A stretch of DNA of 64,000 nucleotides. Source: Halocatena marina (GTDB lineage: Archaea; Halobacteriota; Halobacteria; Halobacteriales; Haloarculaceae). The translations under genes were made by a program, and so were the position numbers. Where the stretch lies: positions 2,790,001-2,854,000 of the forward strand of contig NZ_JALLPK010000001.1 in assembly GCF_023276375.1 (NCBI RefSeq), in the 5' to 3' direction. Positions 45,649-53,557 of this stretch are shown piece by piece. The notes under the pieces are model-generated. The model made no database searches, was not told the DNA's origin, and was given only the letters and a program-made list of their open reading frames with translations. Within the stretch, counting starts at the first letter, position 1. Each line of letters starts with the position of its first letter.

Positions 45649-46343
45649 GAGCCATTGCGATCAACGTTGGCGCGAACACGAACACACCGGGATTTCGCGG
45701 GCCAGTGTATCCGAACGGAGAGTTTGAGTACATCCCGATTCCGGAGTCGAAGCCGACGAGGACTCAGATTCCGACGTACGGCGATCTCGATCTCAGAAGT
45801 GCCATTCCCGACGATCTCCGGGATGTGTCGGTGCATCTCGATCCGGAGTTTGCCGAGTACTCCTGTTGTGAGAGGTACACGTACGGCGACGATCACGGGG
45901 TGAAGGCTGGACCACTCTCGACACTCGAGTCGGGAGATTGGTTGCTGTTCTACGCGACGCTCTCGACGGCCGACGCACCGGCACCAGAGCAGCCACCCGG
46001 GTGGGGCGCATACTGTATCGGTGGGTTTCGTGTTCAGAGTGTTGTGAGTGGACAGGAGTACGCGACGGTATCCGAGACCGAACGGGCACCGTTCCAGAAC
46101 AACGCGCACGTCAAACGCGAGGAGTTCGACGCGCGTGTGCTCGTGTTGGGTGATCCGGAGGATTCGAGATTGTTCGAGCGAGCAGTCCCGTTGAGCGGAT
46201 CAAAAGGGACGGCTCCGAATGAAATTGTGACTGAACTGTCGAACGACTCCGGAAAGGGTCCGTGGTGGCGACGGCCGTTGCGATTCGATGACGGAGCGTG
46301 TGAGGAACTGCTGGAGATCATCGAAGATGAGAATGTGGAGTAG
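45645..46343 (+). CDS. Nmad3-like putative nucleotide modification domain protein
   Basis: A 232-residue soluble protein whose first 40 residues (AINVGANTNTPGFRGPVYPN) match, as I remember it, the Nmad3 (nucleotide modification associated domain 3) family. Further conserved-looking features are ESGDWLLFYATL and GAYCIGGFRV. Nmad domains are proposed to modify or recognise bases in DNA or RNA and occur in phages and cellular genomes. Its ATG overlaps the stop of the dehydrogenase gene (ATGA). The assignment is from memory, with no enzymatic motif I can point to. Confidence 0.75.
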   Translation: MRAIAINVGANTNTPGFRGPVYPNGEFEYIPIPESKPTRTQIPTYGDLDLRSAIPDDLRDVSVHLDPEFAEYSCCERYTYGDDHGVKAGPLSTLESGDWLLFYATLSTADAPAPEQPPGWGAYCIGGFRVQSVVSGQEYATVSETERAPFQNNAHVKREEFDARVLVLGDPEDSRLFERAVPLSGSKGTAPNEIVTELSNDSGKGPWWRRPLRFDDGACEELLEIIEDENVE

Positions 46344-46504
46344 GAGTTTATCAGACAGCCAATATTTGAGATAAGAGTGTGAAGACGGAGTCTCATTCAG
46401 AAGTCGTCGCTGGCCACATATATAAGATTAAAAACATTTATTGCACTTCTATGATGAGGTAATACATGCGTTTTAAACTTCTTCAATTCTCAATAGAGAG
46501 TCGA

Positions 46505-47527
46505 CTATCTGAACAGACTACGCGTTCCAGTGTCGTATCCAACTACGATATCAAGGTAATTATGAGCTTGTATAGATATGTCTGTAAGAAGAGGTATATC
46601 CCCCTCTTCGGCAACCTCCCCTAGCTCAATATTCCGCCTCATTTTTGCTTCACCCTTTGTAATCGAGATTGTTTCTTCAGAATTGTTTTTCTCGATAGTT
46701 ATTTTCACGTTGTTATACGAAACACCATCTATTGTCTCAAACGACCGCTCAGAATCGTTGAACCATGCTTCAAGTTCGTTCACATCAACATCCATATCGC
46801 CCCCATCCTGCGGACGAAACTCGATCACTTGCTTCATTTCGTCATCGTCAAAGACTGGGTCGAATTCATCATGAACCTGATCTGGTAACCCATCTTTTTC
46901 AAGTCGAAATCGAACAGTTCTATCAGCTTCTCGAAGCTTCGGAAAGATGTCGCTCGTCTTGACTCGATCTATCTCCACAATAACATTGGCTGAATATCTT
47001 TGTACCCAACTCTGTAGCACGACTTTGAATGGCTTTTTCGCACCGTATCGCTGAGAATGCTCTAGCAGAAGATATGCCTCAGAAGCATTCCCCGATGGCA
47101 TATAGATCAGAAAATAGAGAGGTCTTTCTTCTGAATCGTCGAGATCTCGTCCTCGCTCTTGTCGCTTACCATCCTGTGTATCGACGATGTTTCGAACGAC
47201 TCCAAAGTTACCGAGATAAAGATTCCCTTCGACAATCCTCTCTGAAGGCTTCCAGTCTGGACTGAGAGCAAAGGTCACATTCGCCAACTGATCATCCTTA
47301 TCCTCTAACTTTTCAAGATTGGATTCATAATGTTTGCAGAATTTGCAGAGGAGGTCCATGAAAGTATCAGAATCCGATATTTTTACTTCGGCACTTAATT
47401 GTCCGATTCGACTCTGAACAGAGTCGATATATTTCTGAAATTCTGACAAATTCCAACGATCGGCTTCGCTAGCTTCTCCCTTCGGATGAATTCGAATCGT
47501 GTACGGCATGAGTTTTATTGCAGACAT
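46505..47527 (-). CDS. orphan protein of unknown function in an AT-rich island
   Basis: A 340-residue soluble protein with no family I recognise. Low-GC codon use (AAA, ATA, AAT, TTT frequent) sets it apart from neighbours and suggests recent acquisition. The N-terminal 130 residues are helical and charged, containing HPKGEASEADRWNLSEFQKY and a Cys/His cluster CKFCKH; a central block (GNLYLGNFGVVRNIVDTQDG, then PLYFLIYMPSGNASEAYLLL) looks like an alpha/beta fold; the last 100 residues are beta-rich and acidic. The start could be 47527 or the ATG at 47509. It points away from tRNA-Gly(CCC), 200 bases behind it. A mobile or defence-type role is only a guess. Confidence 0.82.
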   Translation of the reverse strand: MSAIKLMPYTIRIHPKGEASEADRWNLSEFQKYIDSVQSRIGQLSAEVKISDSDTFMDLLCKFCKHYESNLEKLEDKDDQLANVTFALSPDWKPSERIVEGNLYLGNFGVVRNIVDTQDGKRQERGRDLDDSEERPLYFLIYMPSGNASEAYLLLEHSQRYGAKKPFKVVLQSWVQRYSANVIVEIDRVKTSDIFPKLREADRTVRFRLEKDGLPDQVHDEFDPVFDDDEMKQVIEFRPQDGGDMDVDVNELEAWFNDSERSFETIDGVSYNNVKITIEKNNSEETISITKGEAKMRRNIELGEVAEEGDIPLLTDISIQAHNYLDIVVGYDTGTRSLFR

Positions 47528-47664
47528 TTTCTATTTACCATTTTTATCTTCAATTGTAATATGATAAGGATTATATTAAATGTAATGATTGAGAGAGTAT
47601 GGGAAAGTAGGTTGACTATGTACGCAATAATGTATACAATCCTTGAGCCGGCTGCGGCCACCAC
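47515..47664 (-). CDS. possible small hydrophobic protein preceding the orphan gene
   Basis: A 49-residue frame from GTG 47664 (longer from TTG 47709), almost entirely hydrophobic (SRIVYIIAYIVNLLSHTLSI then ITFNIILIILQLKIK), whose stop overlaps the first codons of the orphan gene. It would be one or two membrane helices. AT-rich sequence makes chance hydrophobic frames likely, so this may not be a gene. Confidence 0.22.
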   Translation of the reverse strand: MVAAAGSRIVYIIAYIVNLLSHTLSIITFNIILIILQLKIKMVNRKCLQ

Positions 47665-47732
47665 AGAAATATCGTCTGTCCTATCTGAGCAAAATAGTAA
47701 ATAGTGCAATTAATAGAAATATTGGAAATGTA

Positions 47733-47803
47733 TGCGCCGACCGGGAATTGAACCCGGGCTATGAGCTTGGGAAGCTCATGTCCTACCACTAGACCACCGG
47801 CGC
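47733..47803 (-). tRNA. tRNA-Gly (anticodon CCC)
   Basis: A 71-base cloverleaf on the reverse strand. Acceptor stem GCGCCGG pairs with TCGGCGC (one G-U), anticodon stem TGAGC pairs with GCTCA around the loop TTCCCAA, T arm CCGGGTTCAATTCCCGG. Discriminator A, no CCA. It reads GGG glycine codons. An AT-rich island lies just past its 3' end, a usual place for integrations. Confidence 0.95.
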
Positions 47804-47953
47804 ATGCCAGCAGTTCTCTTTCTCTCGTCGTCCCACTTGAACGTAGCGACTTGTCGGTTCAGCCGGGGACTCTCCCAATTGCTGCTGTACATTCCGTTGG
47901 GATGAGCTGCAACTCAGCCAAAAAATTATTCGCTCGATTCCCGTTCGTCGTGT

Positions 47954-48433
47954 ATGGAACCGGTTAACGAGTCGGAACTGGATTGGACCGAGTACGAACA
48001 CGGGAAAGCAGCATTCAAACGGAAGCAGTTGGGGGAAGCTGCTGGTGGCGACCGTCTCGGCTGCAGTCTGTACGAGCTACCAGCCGGTCGTCGATCGTGG
48101 CCGTATCACTACCATACTGCGAACGAAGAAGCGATCTACGTGCTCTCTGGACGTGGAACGGTCAAACTCGGCGGTGAGACGCAGCCACTCCGCGAAGGCG
48201 ACTACGTCGCGTTACCAGCGGACGAATCCGGTGGCCATCGTGTGATCAACGATTCCGACGCGCCACTCCAGTACCTCGTCGTTTCGACGATGAACGAGCC
48301 AGACGTTTCAGTCTATCCCGAGTCGAACAAGCTGGGGGTGTTCGCCGGTGCTCCACCCGGCAGTCGAGACGAACGGTCCATCCATGGATACTACACGATC
48401 GACGACGATGTCGACTACTGGGACGGCGAATGA
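47954..48433 (+). CDS. cupin domain protein
   Basis: A 159-residue protein with a single cupin barrel. Motif 1 is YHYHTANEEAIYVLSGRGT (two His and one Glu as metal ligands) and motif 2 is RVINDSDAPLQYLVVS. It lacks an obvious catalytic partner, so it may be a metal-dependent isomerase, dioxygenase or storage-type cupin. The C-terminus is acidic (TIDDDVDYWDGE). It lies 185 bases before nadE, same strand. Confidence 0.9.
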   Translation: MEPVNESELDWTEYEHGKAAFKRKQLGEAAGGDRLGCSLYELPAGRRSWPYHYHTANEEAIYVLSGRGTVKLGGETQPLREGDYVALPADESGGHRVINDSDAPLQYLVVSTMNEPDVSVYPESNKLGVFAGAPPGSRDERSIHGYYTIDDDVDYWDGE

Positions 48434-48618
48434 GTTATGATCCAGAAAAGGCTCGTTGAGCCATCGATATGCGTATGAGAAAATAGTCGAATGAGCGTTA
48501 TCAGAGGCGACTTCGATTGGTGGACGTGCCCAGCTCGAACGTTACAGTAATCGGACACTCGTCCATCTCTCGAATACAGCCGGGCAGCTATTTGTCGCCA
48601 GCGAACCATGGTTTCACC

Positions 48619-49446
48619 ATGAGTGATGTCACGACGCTTCCTGACGAAGGACTCCCGATCGAAATCCACCTTTCGGACGATGAACTCGACGCTCACCGAG
48701 AGCATATCACGACCTTCATCGAAGAAACGATCGACGACGCCGGGGTCGATGGCGCTGTCATCGGTCTCTCAGGTGGAATTGACAGTACTCTGACTGCGTA
48801 TCTCGCTACGGAAGCGCTTGGGACGGATCGTGTCTACGGGTTGGTGTTACCGAGCACAGTGAATCCGGATGAGAGCATGAGCGACGCAGAGCGTGTCGCA
48901 GAGACACTCGACATCGGATACGACGTGATCGAGATTAGCCCCATCGTGGACGCATTCTTCACGGCCTATCCGACTGGTGAGGATGACCAGATGGCGGCTG
49001 GGAACGTTCGGGTGCGAACGCGTGCGGTCCTGAACTATTTTGTCGCCAATACGAGGAACGCTATTGTACTCGGAACCGGCAATCGAAGCGAAGGACTGAC
49101 AGGCTATTTCACCAAGTATGGTGATCAGGCAGTTGATTGTAATCCCATCGGGAATCTCTACAAGCGGCAAGTCAGACAGTTGGCGCGGCATATCGGAGTT
49201 CCGGACGATCTCGTCGAGAAAGCGCCGAGCGCGGAGATGTGGACGGGACAAACTGATGAAACGGAAATGGGTGTGACGTACGATCTCCTTGATGCAGTGC
49301 TCGTCTTACACATCGATGGACCACTCTCGAAACACGCAACAGCAACGACGCTCGCTATCGAGGTATCGGCAATCGAGCGTGTCGAGGAACTGTACCAACA
49401 GAGCGAACACAAACGACACATGCCGCCCGCACCCGAGCCGCTCTGA
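48619..49446 (+). CDS. nadE: NAD+ synthetase (ammonia-dependent)
   Basis: A 275-residue adenylating amidating enzyme, last step of NAD synthesis. The PP-loop SGGIDST is at about residue 52, and GTGNRSEGLTGYFTKYGDQA and DCNPIGNLYKRQVRQ form the active site. It lacks an N-terminal glutaminase domain, so it should use ammonia directly. The start MSDVTTLPDEGLP was preferred over the longer frame from 48517. It is a typical archaeal NadE. Confidence 0.95.
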   Translation: MSDVTTLPDEGLPIEIHLSDDELDAHREHITTFIEETIDDAGVDGAVIGLSGGIDSTLTAYLATEALGTDRVYGLVLPSTVNPDESMSDAERVAETLDIGYDVIEISPIVDAFFTAYPTGEDDQMAAGNVRVRTRAVLNYFVANTRNAIVLGTGNRSEGLTGYFTKYGDQAVDCNPIGNLYKRQVRQLARHIGVPDDLVEKAPSAEMWTGQTDETEMGVTYDLLDAVLVLHIDGPLSKHATATTLAIEVSAIERVEELYQQSEHKRHMPPAPEPL

Positions 49447-49524
49447 GTCGAATCTGATACGAATTCGATTAGGAAACTGAGTTTTACTTCGAGTTCGAAC
49501 TGGCAGGTCGGTCAACTGTGTCGA

Positions 49525-50262
49525 CTATTTTCCGCGATCGCTGAGCGACTCTGCGTGCGTCTCGACGAGCGCTGCGAACGCTTCGGCTTCCCGTTTTTCT
49601 TGACTTCTGATGGTCTCTGTCGCCGTTCCAGCAGCACTCATGAGCGAATTCAGTTGTGAGAGCGTTTCCCGATCTGCTGTTGCGATTTGCTCACAGACCG
49701 ACCGAGGCGTCTCGACGACGCGAGAGACGAGACCCATACGGAGTGCTTCTTCGCTATTGATCACCCGTCCAGAGAGCGTGAGGTCAGCCGCGTAGCTTTG
49801 GCCGATGATGGCAGGAAGACGGTGTGTGCCACCCCACGCTCCGAATAGCCCAAACGTGACGCCCGGTTCGCCGAACGACGCAGCAGGCGTGGCTACTCGA
49901 ATGTCACACGCGAGTGCAAGTTCCAATCCTCCACCACGAGCAGGGCCGTCGATTCCCGCAACGACAACCGCATCACTCGCTTCGATAGCACGGGCAACGC
50001 GCTGGCCGTGGCGGGCAAATGCAGCCGCTGGTTCGGAATCACCCGCCATCGCTTGGGTTGCAAGATCGGCAACGGCATCAAGATCGGCACCAGCACAGAA
50101 TGCGCTGCCCGCGCCGTGGAGATACACAACCGGACAGTCGGCTTCACTCACCGCTGTTTCGAGCGCATCGAGTGCGGTAGGTGTGAGGGCGTTGCGCCGC
50201 TCCGGTCGATCGATCGTTACTGTGCGAATAGCATCACCATCAGTCGTCCGAATCACGGTCAC
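49525..50262 (-). CDS. enoyl-CoA hydratase/isomerase family protein
   Basis: A 245-residue crotonase-fold protein. The CoA-binding/oxyanion motifs are SAFCAGADLDAV and GIDGPARGGGLELALACDI, with the PGVTFGLFGAWGGTHRL segment after them. Members hydrate enoyl-CoA or isomerise; the precise reaction cannot be told. No beta-oxidation neighbours are adjacent. It diverges from the next gene with about 50 bases between. Confidence 0.92.
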   Translation of the reverse strand: MTVIRTTDGDAIRTVTIDRPERRNALTPTALDALETAVSEADCPVVYLHGAGSAFCAGADLDAVADLATQAMAGDSEPAAAFARHGQRVARAIEASDAVVVAGIDGPARGGGLELALACDIRVATPAASFGEPGVTFGLFGAWGGTHRLPAIIGQSYAADLTLSGRVINSEEALRMGLVSRVVETPRSVCEQIATADRETLSQLNSLMSAAGTATETIRSQEKREAEAFAALVETHAESLSDRGK

Positions 50263-50313
50263 GGGACGTCGGGCGTTTCCAAAGGTCTTTGCCCATTGCG
50301 AGTAAACCTTTCA

Positions 50314-51018
50314 ATGATGGAGGAAGCCGCTGCCGTGCGCCGGGCCGCGCGGGCAACAGTTGATGATATCGAGCCCGCGCGACTACGAGACGACCTGTTG
50401 GCGTTCATCGACGACGTCTCGCTGGCACCGGGGGTGCTGACGCTCTTTACTGCCCGGATCTGTTCTGGATCGACCGATGGTCTCGAAAAGCGTGCTGCCG
50501 GTGTGCAACTCATCTACAACGGACTCCGACTCACCCGACAACTGGCTCGAGAGGAGCCGTGGGAGGATAGCGATCGAACGAGCGCAGACATGCACATTCT
50601 CGCAGCCGACGTTCTCGTCGCGCGTGGCTTCTATCTCCTCGCACGTACTGAAGCCGCCGAAACTGCCGTCGATGTGGTGCGCGCGTTCGGGCAACATCAG
50701 ACCAATCGACGTGAGCAGAACGACTCATCTCTCGATGCACAACTCGAACACGACGTGCTCGAACTCGCGCTGGCCACAGGCGCAAGCGTAGCCAATGCTG
50801 AGGGCGAACCCGAAGCAGACGTCGATGGAGGCACTAATGCTGGTACTGGTACTGATGCTGATGCTGTTGGCATTACGCCAGGGCTTCGTGCTATCGCTGA
50901 TGATCTCGCGGCTGTCTGTGGCGATACGACCGGATTTCCAGCACCCGAAACGTTCCTCTCGGAGGCAGTTACGACCCAACTCACTCGATCGGTCGCGGAA
51001 GCCTCACCCGACTCGTGA
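50314..51018 (+). CDS. conserved haloarchaeal helical protein (DUF7114-like)
   Basis: A 234-residue, largely alpha-helical soluble protein (RLRDDLLAFIDDVSLAPGVL, MHILAADVLVARGFYLLART). A low-complexity Gly/Thr/Asp-rich loop (ADVDGGTNAGTGTDADAVG) splits the last quarter. It matches what I recall as a haloarchaeal family numbered DUF7114. The helical layout brings prenyl-synthase-like folds to mind, but no DDxxD motif is seen. The ATG at 50314 is followed by another at 50317. Confidence 0.8.
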   Translation: MMEEAAAVRRAARATVDDIEPARLRDDLLAFIDDVSLAPGVLTLFTARICSGSTDGLEKRAAGVQLIYNGLRLTRQLAREEPWEDSDRTSADMHILAADVLVARGFYLLARTEAAETAVDVVRAFGQHQTNRREQNDSSLDAQLEHDVLELALATGASVANAEGEPEADVDGGTNAGTGTDADAVGITPGLRAIADDLAAVCGDTTGFPAPETFLSEAVTTQLTRSVAEASPDS

Positions 51019-51080
51019 ATCGAAACGCCTAAAGACAAATCGCGGATAGAGTGAGGTACGCAACGCACCAAGCGCACTGC

Positions 51081-51152
51081 GCCTGGGTAGCTTAGCGGTA
51101 AAGCGCGTCCTTGGTAAGGACGAGAGCCCGGGTTCAAATCCCGGCCTAGGCT
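51081..51152 (+). tRNA. tRNA-Thr (anticodon GGT)
   Basis: A 72-base cloverleaf. Acceptor GCCTGGG pairs with CCTAGGC (one G-U), anticodon stem CGTCC pairs with GGACG around loop TTGGTAA, T arm CCCGGGTTCAAATCCCGGG-like. Discriminator T, no CCA. It reads ACC threonine codons. A provirus starts directly after it. Confidence 0.96.
51132..51152 (+). other. probable left attachment site of the provirus (3' end of tRNA-Thr)
   Basis: The 3' half of tRNA-Thr abuts the first gene of a provirus, the normal integration target of tyrosine-recombinase elements in archaea. No second copy of this end is found in the window, so the right site must lie beyond base 64000. The exact core length is not measurable here. 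Confidence 0.55.
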
Positions 51153-51218
51153 GTCAACTTTTTGTTCACAATCCCATAGAAAAAAGTATCAAAACCACCA
51201 GACAGCGGAGGTGGTGGC

Positions 51219-51344
51219 GTGATCCACTGCATTCGGTGCCGTTCCTGCGGCAAACTGTCGAAGTGGAGTAATCGACGCTCCGAGTGTGATTTCGACCTCG
51301 CCGATCTAAATCGGGGCGCCGGTGATCGCGGTGGTCAACAATGA
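51219..51344 (+). CDS. small CxxC zinc protein (first gene of provirus)
   Basis: A 41-residue frame from GTG 51219, with Cys at HCIRCRSCG and another in SECDFD, and a basic middle. A GGAGGTG lies six bases before the start. Its stop overlaps the next ATG (ATGA), which makes it likely real. Tiny zinc proteins of this kind open many haloarchaeal provirus early regions. Confidence 0.65.
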   Translation: MIHCIRCRSCGKLSKWSNRRSECDFDLADLNRGAGDRGGQQ

Positions 51345-51535
51345 CACCCACACCCACGCGGGCAGAGTGTCCTTGCCCGAGCTGCGGTCGGATCACGACC
51401 GCCCGCAATACGCTCGAAGGGACGGAACAAACGCGTGAGTGTCCCCGCCGTCGTTGTGGATGTCTCTTCTCGGCAGTATTGGAAGCGACGCAAACTCAGC
51501 GCAGTGGAAACAGAGGGGTGATTGTGGATGACTGA
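51341..51535 (+). CDS. small zinc-finger protein
   Basis: A 64-residue protein with CPCPSCGRI and CPRRRCGCL, two Cys clusters that form a zinc ribbon. It starts on the ATGA overlap with the preceding gene and ends eight bases into the next frame. Conserved in haloarchaeal viral and plasmid early regions as far as I recall; function unknown. Confidence 0.65.
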   Translation: MTPTPTRAECPCPSCGRITTARNTLEGTEQTRECPRRRCGCLFSAVLEATQTQRSGNRGVIVDD

Positions 51536-51740
51536 CGCACAGTTCGAGTGGATGCTCGGGATGGCTGCCGCTTATCGGCCGACACCAGAGGACGAGGCCG
51601 ATGATCCGGATCCGGTGACGGGGCTCATCGAGGAAGTCCGTGACGACTCTCCCACGCCGAGCGAGCAACACGTCCGCGTTGTCCTCGAGACGGATGACGG
51701 ACTCGTTGATATTGGCCACGATCGCGTGGAGGTGGTCTGA
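51528..51740 (+). CDS. small acidic protein
   Basis: A 70-residue acidic protein (MTDAQFEWMLGMAAAYRPTP at the start, ending DIGHDRVEVV). The ATG at 51528 is used, six bases downstream of a GTG in the same frame. It overlaps the preceding gene by eight bases and abuts the following one, so the early region is tightly packed. No recognised domain. Confidence 0.62.
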   Translation: MTDAQFEWMLGMAAAYRPTPEDEADDPDPVTGLIEEVRDDSPTPSEQHVRVVLETDDGLVDIGHDRVEVV

Positions 51741-52112
51741 ATGGCCGACACCGAACTCGGCGCGCGGCTTGAGGCGTTGGAGACACGCGTTCACGAGCTG
51801 GAACAGCAATTGGGTGAGCAGTCGGCTGGCAACCATAGATGGCCCAAGAGGGACGACAACACTGTCGTTACAGAAGAATTCGGCCCCGAGGATGCGATTG
51901 CAGCCACCGAACGGAGATCTATCACGAGACAAACGGTGGATTGCATCAAACACTTCGAATCCGCGTATGGTGCTCCTGCATCGATCGAACACATTCTCGA
52001 AGAGCTGACCGAACGGGGCTACGAGACCGGTGACATCCTGGACGTGATCGATACCCTTCAACGACAGGGCAACATCTACGAACCCGAATCGGATCACGTG
52101 AGGGTGGTGTGA
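51741..52112 (+). CDS. coiled-coil plus winged-helix-like protein
   Basis: A 123-residue protein. A 25-residue coiled coil starts it (LEALETRVHELEQQLGEQSA), and the C-terminal half, VDCIKHFESAYGAPASIEHI to IYEPESDHVRVV, looks like a winged helix of the kind at the end of archaeal MCM helicases. A role in provirus replication or regulation is inferred from this resemblance only. Its stop overlaps the next start (TGATG). Confidence 0.65.
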   Translation: MADTELGARLEALETRVHELEQQLGEQSAGNHRWPKRDDNTVVTEEFGPEDAIAATERRSITRQTVDCIKHFESAYGAPASIEHILEELTERGYETGDILDVIDTLQRQGNIYEPESDHVRVV

Positions 52113-52672
52113 TGAGTACCGATCACTCCCATCCAGATGCGGCAGGCAACCGGACCATCCCTGTCGAACTACGTGGCGTTGACGCTCTCGAGGAGGTTTC
52201 GTTAGGTGACATTTGGGTGGCGGGGCAGCCGATCGGCATTCTCGTCGAGAAAAGTCTGGAACGGTCAAAGGAGCTCGAACAACGATACGAAGAACTCGAA
52301 GCCGAGAACCAGCGACTGCGCGAACGAATCGCTACGCTTGAAGGCCGCGTTGTGCCCGATCCCACCACGAAGGACTACGAGGAGAAAACGCGTGATGAGA
52401 AAGTCCGTGAAGTGCGGCTCTCGTGTGCTCGAAAGGCGACGAACAACAGCGGCAAGGCGTCGATCGATTACAACGACGTGATGACGCTGTTTGATCACCA
52501 TCCCTCCGTCGGACACACCTACACACTTCTCAAACGCGCCGCTACACTCGACGGATTCGACTACGAAAAACGAGACGATGGAAACGATCGGTTGTGTGTG
52601 AATCTCGACGACGTGAAGGACGAGTCGGTGTTTCACGCCGTGAATAAACCAAACGGAGGTGACCCCCGCTAA
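52112..52672 (+). CDS. coiled-coil provirus protein
   Basis: A 186-residue protein with a central coiled coil (KSLERSKELEQRYEELEAEN) and a C-terminal globular region (RLSCARKATNNSGKASIDYN, then HHPSVGHTYTLLKRAATLDG). The latter may be a winged-helix DNA-binding domain. The start is the ATG at 52112, not the GTG three bases before. The region near its 3' end includes one copy of the palindromic operator (52632-52644). No specific family known to me. Confidence 0.7.
   Translation: MSTDHSHPDAAGNRTIPVELRGVDALEEVSLGDIWVAGQPIGILVEKSLERSKELEQRYEELEAENQRLRERIATLEGRVVPDPTTKDYEEKTRDEKVREVRLSCARKATNNSGKASIDYNDVMTLFDHHPSVGHTYTLLKRAATLDGFDYEKRDDGNDRLCVNLDDVKDESVFHAVNKPNGGDPR
52632..52644. promoter_or_regulatory. 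operator copy 1 (inverted orientation), inside the coding end
   Basis: TTCACGCCGTGAA, a perfect 13-base palindrome around a central C, with flanking G-TT and TAAAC that make the extended site the inverse of copy 2. It lies 29 bases inside the 3' end of the coiled-coil gene. Confidence 0.65.
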
Positions 52673-52829
52673 CCATGGATTTCCACGCACTCACTAAACC
52701 ACCACCCTTTCACTAACACTCTCTAACAGCAAGTGTAGTTGTGTAAGTAAGAAAGCGTTAGCGACGGGTACGCTGCCTCAACGCTGCCTCCGCAGGCGTT
52801 AGGGAGCGTGAAGAGCGCGATATCGTTTA

Positions 52830-52842
52830 TTCACGCCGTGAA
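52830..52842. promoter_or_regulatory. operator copy 2, joined to a TATA-like element
   Basis: TTCACGCCGTGAA preceded by GTTTAT, so a TATA-like TTTATTCA runs into the palindrome. About 25 bases after that TATA is ATG 52853, starting an 8-codon frame. The surrounding 52673-52923 gap holds no longer gene. Confidence 0.65.
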
Positions 52843-52852
52843 ACACTCCCTG

Positions 52853-52879
52853 ATGGGGCCTGGTGGTACCCTCATCTGA
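52853..52879 (+). CDS. possible 8-residue leader frame
   Basis: A tiny frame (MGPGGTLI) whose ATG sits at the start point predicted from operator copy 2. It could be a leader peptide or only a transcript start. Too short to confirm. Confidence 0.15.
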   Translation: MGPGGTLI

Positions 52880-52903
52880 GACAATCGCACGACGCAGCGG
52901 TTA

Positions 52904-52916
52904 TTCACGGTGTGAA
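52904..52916. promoter_or_regulatory. operator copy 3, overlapping the TATA of the 64-residue gene
   Basis: TTCACGGTGTGAA, one mismatch from the palindrome, preceded by GGTTATTCA. The TATA-like stretch is 25 bases before ATG 52924, and the palindrome ends seven bases before it, so a bound protein would block TBP or the polymerase. Confidence 0.65.
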
Positions 52917-52923
52917 AGACTCC

Positions 52924-53118
52924 ATGCCAAAGCAAACGACGATCAAGATGTTAAAGCACGAGATCGAGATGGACGAGGGGTTCTGTGACGAATGGAGGAA
53001 AGCGATCGGTGGTGAGCCGCTCGTTACTGTCTGGGAATGTGACAATGACGTTCTTTCGATTTGGCCAGCCACGTCGGCGTGGATACCGTCGATGGGAGAT
53101 ATCAGTTCACGATTCTAA
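52924..53118 (+). CDS. small provirus protein behind the operator
   Basis: A 64-residue protein starting MPKQTTIKMLKHEIEMDEGF, with a Trp-rich middle (VTVWECDNDVLSIWPATSAW). It is directly downstream of operator copy 3, so it is the first gene under its control. It is followed by the winged-helix gene after four bases. An in-frame ATG at 52912 is unlikely because it lies in the operator. No family recognised. Confidence 0.6.
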   Translation: MPKQTTIKMLKHEIEMDEGFCDEWRKAIGGEPLVTVWECDNDVLSIWPATSAWIPSMGDISSRF

Positions 53119-53121
53119 CCA

Positions 53122-53370
53122 ATGAGTAGCACCGATCCAACTGATGTAACACCGCTCATGAGCCCAGCGGTTCGTGATCTCCCGCCGAGCTGCAAACTCA
53201 TCTGGTTCGTACTAGATCGTGAGGGTGAGGTCACCCAACAGGCCCTCATCGAAGCGACGGAGATGAGTCCACGCACGGTCCGTTATGCACTGAACCGACT
53301 TCGCGAGAACGGGTTGGTCAGTGTCCGTCCATATCCAATGGATGCTCGCCAATGTGTCTATTCTCTCTAG
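53122..53370 (+). CDS. winged-helix regulator of the provirus
   Basis: An 82-residue protein consisting of one MarR-like winged helix-turn-helix (SCKLIWFVLDREGEVTQQAL, recognition helix SPRTVRYALNRLRE, then a short wing). Small regulators of this type are common in haloarchaeal viruses and plasmids. It is the second gene behind operator copy 3, so autoregulation through the TTCACG palindrome is the natural inference; it has not been shown. Confidence 0.78.
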   Translation: MSSTDPTDVTPLMSPAVRDLPPSCKLIWFVLDREGEVTQQALIEATEMSPRTVRYALNRLRENGLVSVRPYPMDARQCVYSL

Positions 53371-53557
53371 GAATGTGTCATAGAACGGTTCCCATACCTC
53401 TACCGCAACCACCGAACGAGACGTACAGAGGATATATCCAGTGTCCTTTGTTCCATGGTGGCATTTAACACAGTTTGAGTAGTAGATCAGGTAACGCTCT
53501 CTGTGCTCGGAGTTGGAAACGCAGGGGGGTCGAGAGAGATACAAGACGGAGGCTACA

